A DNA stretch of 19,012 bases from CAZOEL01 sp964578835 (GTDB lineage Bacteria; Desulfobacterota; Syntrophobacteria; Syntrophobacterales; Syntrophobacteraceae): assembly GCA_964578835.1 (NCBI GenBank), contig CAZOEL010000107.1, positions 1 to 19,012 of the forward strand, read 5' to 3'. Positions 13,013-19,012 of this stretch are shown piece after piece. Position numbers and translations under genes: made by a program. Under the pieces are notes generated by a model. That model was not told the origin of the DNA. It made no database searches and saw only the letters and a list, made by a program, of their open reading frames with translations. Within the stretch, counting starts at the first letter, position 1; each line of letters starts with the position of its first letter.

Positions 13013-14584
13013 ATGACCAACGTGGATGAAAATCTCTTTTTCCGTGAGGCGACCCTGCGTTTGTGCAGCAGCCTCGATATCGAAATAGCGCTGAAGCGAT
13101 GCTATGAGTACATCAGGCAGTTCATTCCCGTGAGCAAGATGAGCCTGCACATTCTTGATTTTGACCTGAATGTCTTACGATTCGTGGCGTTGGTCGGAGC
13201 GGATCTTCCGGAAGACTTCGAGAAAATCCTGCCATTGCCCGAAGAAGGGCGCAGTGAAAGGGCAGCCTTCTGGAAAGATGGCGAAATCGTCCGGTTTGTG
13301 AACCAGCCCGACCCCAAGTTGGGCGCTGCAGAGGTATTGGCGAGACTCGGCATGAGACCGGATGTTTCGATGATGAGCATGGCCCTCAAACTTGAAGGAA
13401 ACCAAATCGGCACTCTCGGGTTGGGTATTGAGGGCTTGAACCAATACGCCTCCGAACACGCCCGGCTGCTTCAAATGCTCCATGATCCTTTTGCCATCGC
13501 CATGTCCAATGCGCTGAAGCATCAGGAAGTCATTCGATTCAAGCAGATTTTGGCCGATGAAAACCGATGCCTTCTCGATGAGCTGCGCTCATCTTCGGGA
13601 GAGGCCATCATTGGCTCGAATTCCGGCCTGAAGGCGGTGATGAAGATGGTGGAGCAGGTGGCTCCTCTCGACAGCCCCGTGTTGTTGCTCGGAGAGACGG
13701 GAACTGGAAAGGAAGTGATCGCCAACGCCATCCACAGCGCGTCCCCTCGCAAGGATGGTCCCTTCATAAAGGTGAACTGCGGCGCAATCCCGGACACGCT
13801 TCTGGACAGCGAGCTCTTCGGTCATGAGAAGGGCGCTTTCACCGGCGCTATAAGCCTGAAGAGAGGGCGTTTCGAGCGAGCCAACAAGGGAACCATCTTT
13901 CTGGATGAAATCGGAGAGCTCCCGCCACAGGCCCAGGTGAGACTGCTCCATGTCCTTCAGCGAAAAGAAATCGAACGAGTCGGCGGCTCCAGCTCCATAC
14001 CGGTGGACATCCGCGTGATATCGGCCACGAACAGGAATTTGGAAGAGATGATCTCTTCGGGCCAGTTTCGGGAAGATCTATGGTTCCGCCTCAACGTTTT
14101 TCCCATCATGATCCCGCCTCTAAGACGAAGGAAAGAGGACATACCGGCTCTGGCGGAGCACTTCATTCATCGCAAATCCATAGAGCTAAAGCTCAGGGAG
14201 CGCCCGGCGCCGGCGCCCGGCTCCATCGACAGGCTCACGGCCTATGACTGGCCAGGCAACGTGCGAGAGCTCGAAAACACAATCGAACGGGCTCTCATAC
14301 AGCACAGGGCTGGAATTCTTTCCTTCGAAACGCTCTTTCCCGTGACGCCTTCCGAACATGACAAAACCGCTCGAGATACAACCCTAGACCAGCCGCTCGC
14401 CTCGCTCGATGAAATAAATGCCAGGCATATCAGGCAGGCTTTGGAGAAAGCCGGGGGCAAGATCAACGGGCCGGGCGGAGCCGCTCAGCTGCTGGATATT
14501 CCTCCCAATACCCTCCGCAAGAGGATGAACAAGCTGGGAATCCCCTATGGAAGGAAGAGCTGGCGAGCGGATTCGAAAGATTAA
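13013..14584 (+). CDS. Sigma-54-dependent transcriptional activator (GAF-AAA+-Fis HTH)
   Basis: From the ATG at 13013 (AGGG eight bases upstream) the protein is 523 aa, beginning MTNVDENLFFREATLRLC, the usual opening of this family; ATGs at 12917 or 12956 would add 32 or 19 untypical residues. Residues about 10-170 are a GAF-type sensory domain. The AAA+ domain (about 198-430) has GETGTGKE (Walker A, 227-234), an intact GAFTGA loop (274-279) that contacts sigma-54, and FLDEIGE (Walker B, 296-302). The Fis-type HTH is at about 467-511 (GGAAQLLDIPPNTLRKRMNKLG). There is no receiver domain, so control is likely by a small ligand or partner at the GAF domain, not by phosphorylation. Seven bases separate its stop from the convergent MalG-like gene. 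That adjacency hints at, but does not prove, control of the ABC importer. Confidence 0.92.
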   Translation: MTNVDENLFFREATLRLCSSLDIEIALKRCYEYIRQFIPVSKMSLHILDFDLNVLRFVALVGADLPEDFEKILPLPEEGRSERAAFWKDGEIVRFVNQPDPKLGAAEVLARLGMRPDVSMMSMALKLEGNQIGTLGLGIEGLNQYASEHARLLQMLHDPFAIAMSNALKHQEVIRFKQILADENRCLLDELRSSSGEAIIGSNSGLKAVMKMVEQVAPLDSPVLLLGETGTGKEVIANAIHSASPRKDGPFIKVNCGAIPDTLLDSELFGHEKGAFTGAISLKRGRFERANKGTIFLDEIGELPPQAQVRLLHVLQRKEIERVGGSSSIPVDIRVISATNRNLEEMISSGQFREDLWFRLNVFPIMIPPLRRRKEDIPALAEHFIHRKSIELKLRERPAPAPGSIDRLTAYDWPGNVRELENTIERALIQHRAGILSFETLFPVTPSEHDKTARDTTLDQPLASLDEINARHIRQALEKAGGKINGPGGAAQLLDIPPNTLRKRMNKLGIPYGRKSWRADSKD

Positions 14585-14591
14585 ATAAATT

Positions 14592-15440
14592 CTAGCCCTT
14601 GACGGCTCCCATCGTGAATCCCGCGATAAATCGGTCCAGGAAGAAAGTGTAGAGGATGGCAACCGGAATGCTCGGAATGAGCGCTCCCGCCATCAACGGC
14701 CCCCATCTGAAAACGTCCCCCCGGACGAGCTCGGTCGGCACCCCGATGCTCACCGTTTTCTGGGCGGATACGGAAATGAACGCCAGAGCGTAGATAAATT
14801 CATGCATGGTGAGTGTGAACGTGAAGACGATAACGGTCAGGATGCCGGAGATTGAAAGGGGCATTATGACCTTGACCATAGCCCCCACGCGACTGCATCC
14901 GTCTATCATCGCCTGTTCTTCGATATCCTTTGGGATGGACTTGAAAAAGCCCATCAACAGCCACGTGCAAAAGGGAATGGTGAAGGTCGGATAAATCAGG
15001 ATGAGCGACCATAGGGATTCCTGGACGCCAAGCGCGGCCGTCACGCGCGACATGGGGATAAAAAGCAGCGTCGGAGGTATCAGGTAGGTCAGAAAAATTC
15101 CCACCCCAAGATTTTCGCCCCATCGTCCCGCCCACCTCGCCAGGCTGTATGCGGCCGGAAGGGCAATCGTCACGGTAATCAGAACTACCGCCGCCCCAAC
15201 CTGAAAGGTGTTCATGAGATAGCCCAAAAAATGGGTGTCAAAAAGGAGGAGCTTCAGGTGCTCCATGGTGGCCGGCTCGTTGATGAGGAAAGGATTGTTG
15301 GCGGGATTGAATAGATCATGATCCCGCTTGAACGTAGTGATCAGCATCCAGTAGAAAGGAAAGGCGCTGAAAAAGGCAAAGAACATCACGATGGTGTATA
15401 GGGCGCTGCGCCGGCCTGTTTTTCTAAGACGAGCCATCAT
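14592..15440 (-). CDS. Carbohydrate ABC transporter permease, MalG-like (CUT1 family)
   Basis: This inner-membrane subunit of a binding-protein-dependent importer is 282 aa from the ATG at 15440. Two ATGs are adjacent; the first overlaps the upstream permease stop (ATGA) and the second (15437) is better spaced from GAGG, so the start is uncertain by one codon. A much longer open frame upstream lies inside the neighbouring permease gene and is not used. The N-terminal TM is about 12-33 and further TMs are near 76-100, 108-130, 141-163, 197-220 and 250-275. The EAA loop that docks on the ATPase is EEQAMIDGCSRVGAMVKVIM (174-193) followed by PL. It is the last gene of the importer operon and ends seven bases from the convergent sigma-54 activator gene. 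Confidence 0.9.
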   Translation of the reverse strand: MMARLRKTGRRSALYTIVMFFAFFSAFPFYWMLITTFKRDHDLFNPANNPFLINEPATMEHLKLLLFDTHFLGYLMNTFQVGAAVVLITVTIALPAAYSLARWAGRWGENLGVGIFLTYLIPPTLLFIPMSRVTAALGVQESLWSLILIYPTFTIPFCTWLLMGFFKSIPKDIEEQAMIDGCSRVGAMVKVIMPLSISGILTVIVFTFTLTMHEFIYALAFISVSAQKTVSIGVPTELVRGDVFRWGPLMAGALIPSIPVAILYTFFLDRFIAGFTMGAVKG

Positions 15441-16372
15441 ACCACCTCGGAGCGGCGGGCCAGCTTCAGCATCAACACGGCCACGCCCGCCAGGACTGGA
15501 AAGAGAAACAGAGAGATAGCCGCACCCTGCGCCAGGTCGCCTCCCTCGATGCCCTTGAAGAACGTCCAGCTCGAAAGCACCTGGGTGCTGTGAACAGGGC
15601 CTCCGCGCGTCAGAACGTATACGACGGTCATATCGGTGAAGGTGAAAATGATCCCGAACAAAAAAGCGATGCTCATAATCGGAAGGATCAACGGAGTTAT
15701 GATCTGGATATGACGTCGCCAAAAGCCCGCGCCGTCGATCTCGGCGGCTTCCATAATCTCGGAGGGAATGGAGCTCACCCCCGCCATGATTATTACCGTG
15801 GCCAGAGGAAGCATTCGCCATATGTGAACCAGGATTACCGATCCCATGGCCAGCTCCGGCACTCCGAGCCAATACATGTTGCTAAGGGAGCCAAGAACGC
15901 AGGTCTTTCCGCCGAGAAGCCCCAGTCGACACAAAATCCAGTCGAGAGGGCTGAATATGGAATCGAGCATCCACAGCCACCCAATGGTTCCAAGTGAGAT
16001 GGGCGCCGTCCAGGGGAGCAGGATCATGAATCGCACCAGCCATTTCCCTCTGAAATCCTGCATGAGAGATACGGCGAGAATTCTTGCGAACACCAACACC
16101 AGCAGTTGGGAAGCAAAGGTGAAAATAAAAGTATTCTTCAACGACTTCCAGAACACCGGATCAGCCAGGGCTGCCCGGAAGTTGGCCAAGCCCACGAAAT
16201 CCAGGCTGACGTCTCCCGTCGTCACGTCGCTGAGGCTGTACAGAATGGCCAAGCCAAAGGGGAAGCCGATCAGCACCGCAATATAAAGGATGGCGGGCGC
16301 GATCATCAGGCGGGAGAGGACCTGCGCATTGTCCCCCAAAAAGCTCCAACGCGAACTTCGCAAATTCTCCAT
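15437..16372 (-). CDS. Carbohydrate ABC transporter permease, MalF-like (CUT1 family)
   Basis: The protein is 311 aa from the ATG at 16372, chosen because GGAG lies ten bases upstream. An ATG at 16381 (three residues longer) has GGGAG only one base away, and a TTG at 16399 would overlap the ATPase gene. TM1 is at about 22-46, with a TM core from about 80 to 300. The EAA loop is EAAEIDGAGFWRRHIQIITP (208-227). LTRGGP at 254-259 is the block typical of MalF/UgpA-like subunits after the fourth core helix. It pairs with the MalG-like protein to form the membrane channel. It follows the ATPase gene by 16 bases and overlaps the next gene by four bases, so translation is probably coupled. Confidence 0.9.
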   Translation of the reverse strand: MENLRSSRWSFLGDNAQVLSRLMIAPAILYIAVLIGFPFGLAILYSLSDVTTGDVSLDFVGLANFRAALADPVFWKSLKNTFIFTFASQLLVLVFARILAVSLMQDFRGKWLVRFMILLPWTAPISLGTIGWLWMLDSIFSPLDWILCRLGLLGGKTCVLGSLSNMYWLGVPELAMGSVILVHIWRMLPLATVIIMAGVSSIPSEIMEAAEIDGAGFWRRHIQIITPLILPIMSIAFLFGIIFTFTDMTVVYVLTRGGPVHSTQVLSSWTFFKGIEGGDLAQGAAISLFLFPVLAGVAVLMLKLARRSEVV

Positions 16373-16388
16373 CACCGGCATTCTCCCA

Positions 16389-17441
16389 TTACCGGGCAAG
16401 CCGAGCTAGCCCCTCGCTTCGCTCGATCCGCGCCCCTGTTTCTTTGTCAAAAAACTTCAATTCTTCAGCTTTCACGGCAAAGGAATGCGTCCTGCCCGGT
16501 TCTACGGCGGCGGGAATGCTGGCTGAAATCTTCGATATTACGTGCCGGTGCGGGCATGGAAACCCCACATCGCCGTAAACCAGCCGTTCAGCCCCGAGGT
16601 CCTCGATCCACGTTACCTGGAATTGGAAGGTTTCCGCACCGTTCCCGCCGCCAAAAAGCTCGGCGGGAAGGTAGCTCTCCGGGCGAAATCCCACGAGCAT
16701 GCCGTTGCGCTCGATAAGGTTCATGGGGGGCGAGCCGAGAAACGTCGCCACGAAAACATCCGCCGGATTCTGGTAAACCTCTCGAGGCGCTCCGACCTGC
16801 CTCACGGAGCCTTTGCTCATCACCACGATGCGGTCGCCGAGACCCATGGCCTCCACCTGATCGTGAGTGACATAGATGGTCGTTATTCCGACACTCTTTT
16901 GGAACTGCTGCAGCTCCTCCCTTGCGGAAGCCCTGAGCTTGGCGTCGAGATTGGACAAGGGCTCATCGAGGAGAAAAACGCTCGGCTCCCGGACCATGGC
17001 CCTGGCGAGCGCAACCCGCTGCCGCTCGCCGCCCGAGAGCTCGCGCGGCTTCCTGTCGAGAAGCTTCTCTATGCCGAACATATTCGCGGCCCACTCCACT
17101 TTTCCGCGAATGGCCTTCTTGTCGAAGCCCCTTGTTTGGAGCGGAAAGGCGATATTCTTGTACACCGACATGTGCGGGTAGAGAGCATAGCTCTGAAAGA
17201 CCATCGCGATGTTTCGCGCGCGAGGGGGAAGATCCGTTACGACATTGCCCCCGATGAGTATGTCGCCCGAAGTCGGCTCTTCAATGCCGGCAATCATGCG
17301 GAGCAAGGTAGTCTTGCCGCAGCCCGACGGCCCGAGCAGAACAAGGAGCTCTCCTTCTCGAGTCGCCAGGTCAATGTGGTCAACCGCCTTCGTCTTGCCA
17401 AAATATTTGGAGATATTTCTGATTTCAACAACCCGGGACAT
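16389..17441 (-). CDS. ABC transporter ATP-binding protein, UgpC/MalK-like (CUT1 family)
   Basis: The 350-aa protein has a complete nucleotide-binding domain: GPSGCGKTT (Walker A, 37-45), Q-loop Q82, LSGGERQRVALARA (signature, 134-147), VFLLDEP (Walker B, 154-160) and H192 in YVTHDQ. The C-terminal part (about 235-350) is the MalK/UgpC-type regulatory domain with a TOBE/OB fold, including GFRPES. It powers the importer formed with the two downstream permeases and the upstream solute-binding protein. The ATG at 17441 has AAGGG about six bases upstream. Its stop lies 16 bases before the MalF-like start. CUT1 ATPases are used for maltose, glycerol-3-phosphate, trehalose and other glycosides or polyols, and the sequence alone does not fix the substrate. 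Confidence 0.93.
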   Translation of the reverse strand: MSRVVEIRNISKYFGKTKAVDHIDLATREGELLVLLGPSGCGKTTLLRMIAGIEEPTSGDILIGGNVVTDLPPRARNIAMVFQSYALYPHMSVYKNIAFPLQTRGFDKKAIRGKVEWAANMFGIEKLLDRKPRELSGGERQRVALARAMVREPSVFLLDEPLSNLDAKLRASAREELQQFQKSVGITTIYVTHDQVEAMGLGDRIVVMSKGSVRQVGAPREVYQNPADVFVATFLGSPPMNLIERNGMLVGFRPESYLPAELFGGGNGAETFQFQVTWIEDLGAERLVYGDVGFPCPHRHVISKISASIPAAVEPGRTHSFAVKAEELKFFDKETGARIERSEGLARLAR

Positions 17442-17558
17442 CAGTTTCCCTTCACCAGTGAGCGGCGGAAAATCTTGCGCTCCAAAGCCAAATACACAGC
17501 TTCAACAGGTAAAAAAGCTAGTGGACTGTCAACTTTGAATATTCAGGTGGCCGTTTTT

Positions 17559-17579
17559 CCCTCTCCCTCGGGGAGAGGG
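17559..17579 (-). promoter_or_regulatory. Perfect hairpin between the solute-binding protein and ATPase genes
   Basis: CCCTCTCCC (17559-17567) and GGGAGAGGG (17571-17579) form a perfect 9-bp stem with loop TCG. On the transcribed (minus) sense the stem is followed by A-rich sequence, so it is not an intrinsic terminator. It lies in the 210-base gap after the binding-protein gene, the position where importer operons often carry mRNA-stabilising or REP-like hairpins that keep binding protein in excess. Confidence 0.6.
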
Positions 17580-17651
17580 GGCCTGCTTCTACCGGAAGAA
17601 ACGATGTTGACGACCCACTATGACGAAAGACCTTTTCATTCCCATTGGGGC

Positions 17652-19012
17652 TCAGGCGGTTCCGCCGACCAGGCCTTTCTTTCGCCACTTGTCGAAAATC
17701 GGCCGAATAAGCAGCTCAGCCTGCTCCATGGCCATGCCGGCTTTCATGCCGCGGGCGGCATTGGCCATCATGTTGGGCAGGACAAACGTGGCGAAAACCT
17801 CGCCAATCGCCGGATTGGCCGGTCCCGGATGGCCGACGTTGGTGCTCCAATTCTCGGCGTCCTTCAATACGGTGAGCTTCCCTTTGGTCTCACCCTCTAT
17901 CGAGAAGGGATCATTGTCAAACCAGGCGTTATGAAGGTCTCGGAGAGTTTTCGCCCCCTGAACCGCCGGATAGCCGCGGTCGCCAGAAGGAATCGGAGCA
18001 TCGAAAAACGCGGGCGAATTGTACAGCTCACTACCGTACATGGCTTGATCGTAGTTTTCCACTATGGAAAGCAGGAATTCCTTCGCTATTTCCACGTTCT
18101 TCGAGTAGTTGGGAATCATATAATTGTAAATGACATGCTCGCTGCTCCACCTCGTTCCTTTGGGACCTTTCAAGGCAGGCGTAAAGTAAATGTCCCTGGC
18201 GATTTCAGGCACTTCCTTCTGCGCCGAGCGGTAGGCTGAAATCGAATTGAGAATGTACGAAGCCTTGCCCGCGATGAGCGCCTGGTTATTGGAAACGGCC
18301 GTCCATGCAAACACCTCAGGAGTCATGGATTCGCTAAAGAGCTTCGCCATATATTCGATTGCCGCCGCGGTGCGCTCATTGTTGAGCACGAGGTTTTCAT
18401 TCTCATCCTGCACGCTCGAATCATAGGACCAGAGAAGCGCCCGCGCAGCCATATTGGAGTCCAGCTCCTGGGACAGTCCAATTCCCAACTGCACGCCCTG
18501 CTCTGTTTTGATCTTTCCACCGAAGGTGATAAGGTCTTCCCATGTTTCAGGCCCTTCCGGCTTGCCGGCCTTTTCCCACAGGCTTTTTCGATAACTTCCC
18601 GGATCGATCGTCCAGCCGTGACAGAAGCTGTAGAACTTCTTCGTGTTGGGGTTAAACGAGCTTTTCACGCATAGCGGATGCTGCTTTCCAAAGCGCTTTT
18701 CCGCTTCCTTATTGACGTCGGTCATGTCCACGACGCTCGGCTCGAACTGGGCGGGAGGCGCGATCCATTCAATGAGGTCATGCCCCTGCCCGGATGCTAT
18801 CTCGGCCGCGGTGCGAGACCCGATTTCCGCCAGGCTTATATGATCTACGGTAACCCGGACGTTTCGAGCCTCGCCCCATTTTTTGGCAAAGCCGTCAAAC
18901 CATTCTTTATCGAATCTCGGAACGAAGTGGGACCATACGAGGATCTTCAGTTCTTTGTCGGCCGCCTGAATTCTCCCGGGGAAAATGTGCGGCCCAATCC
19001 CCGCCGCGGCGG
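17652..19012 (-). CDS. Extracellular solute-binding protein of the CUT1 importer, 5' end beyond the window
   Basis: The frame is open from the stop at 17652 to the right edge, giving 452 visible residues. The first are AAAGIGPHIFPGRIQAADKE, the end of a signal peptide (an Ala-rich, Tat-like ending is plausible, but its start lies outside). KILVWSHFVPRFDKEW follows, the first beta strand and helix of family-1 sugar-binding proteins. A GTG at 18731 is only an internal Val: the protein upstream of it is typical SBP sequence (GHDLIEWIAPPAQFE). Later blocks such as KFYSFCHGWTIDPGSYRKSL, ETWEDLITFGGKI and the helical C-terminus fit the same fold. It should deliver sugar or polyol to the permeases in the periplasm. 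The ligand is unknown. It ends 210 bases before the ATPase gene on the same strand. Confidence 0.92.
   Translation of the reverse strand, partial: AAAGIGPHIFPGRIQAADKELKILVWSHFVPRFDKEWFDGFAKKWGEARNVRVTVDHISLAEIGSRTAAEIASGQGHDLIEWIAPPAQFEPSVVDMTDVNKEAEKRFGKQHPLCVKSSFNPNTKKFYSFCHGWTIDPGSYRKSLWEKAGKPEGPETWEDLITFGGKIKTEQGVQLGIGLSQELDSNMAARALLWSYDSSVQDENENLVLNNERTAAAIEYMAKLFSESMTPEVFAWTAVSNNQALIAGKASYILNSISAYRSAQKEVPEIARDIYFTPALKGPKGTRWSSEHVIYNYMIPNYSKNVEIAKEFLLSIVENYDQAMYGSELYNSPAFFDAPIPSGDRGYPAVQGAKTLRDLHNAWFDNDPFSIEGETKGKLTVLKDAENWSTNVGHPGPANPAIGEVFATFVLPNMMANAARGMKAGMAMEQAELLIRPIFDKWRKKGLVGGTA

Noticed and set aside
15441..15872. Upstream extension of the MalG-like permease
   Set aside because: It lies wholly inside the MalF-like gene in another frame; the real start overlaps the MalF stop by four bases.
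16542..18239. 565-codon + strand open frame across the ATPase and binding-protein genes
   Set aside because: The opposite strand encodes textbook ABC proteins with all motifs, and the + frame also crosses the intergenic hairpin. It is an antisense shadow.

Overview
The window looks like an ordinary chromosomal stretch of moderate to slightly high G+C from a Gram-negative bacterium. Evidence for a Gram-negative envelope is a lipoprotein with a BamE-like domain, two FtsX-type permeases, several proteins with signal peptides and a sigma-54 activator. A CXXCH-containing exported protein, a ferredoxin-nitroreductase fusion and a remnant of a tandem-ACT protein would fit a Desulfobacterota-like ('deltaproteobacterial') anaerobe. 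That taxonomic guess is inference only; there is no rRNA or tRNA here.

Layout. (1) 1-1253: the tail of an unidentified gene, then glycerol dehydrogenase (gldA) on the + strand. (2) 1344-6273, minus strand: a four-gene block read right to left. It holds an FtsX-like ABC permease, an exported protein with 13 kelch motifs, a small membrane-anchored protein and a second FtsX-like permease. The two permeases are 377 residues each and align end to end without gaps (about 47% identity by hand count), so they are duplicates. No ATPase gene accompanies them. A large imperfect palindrome of about 120-140 bp lies between the first permease and the kelch gene. (3) 6274-8453: an AT-richer stretch with two unrelated exported proteins on the + strand, one a 115-aa Cys-containing protein and one with CXXCH plus a Ca-loop-like motif. 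Dyad symmetries lie upstream of both. (4) 8464-8710: a decayed ACT-domain gene (minus strand) with an in-frame stop and a frameshift. (5) 9010-12682: a BamE-like lipoprotein, a ferredoxin-nitroreductase fusion, an acidic unknown protein, a periplasmic SGNH/GDSL hydrolase and a His/Tyr/Gly-rich exported protein. (6) 13013-14584: a GAF-AAA+-Fis sigma-54 activator, convergent with (7) 14592-19012: a complete CUT1-type sugar/polyol ABC importer (solute-binding protein, UgpC/MalK-like ATPase, MalF-like and MalG-like permeases). The binding-protein gene runs off the right edge.

How they may work together. The importer genes form one transcription unit with short gaps or overlaps. A perfect hairpin between the binding-protein gene and the ATPase gene could set unequal expression. 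GldA could feed on an imported polyol, but it is some 13 kb away and this is speculative. The most unusual part is region 2: duplicated FtsX permeases around a secreted two-propeller-sized kelch protein and a small anchored protein, which I cannot assign to a named system.
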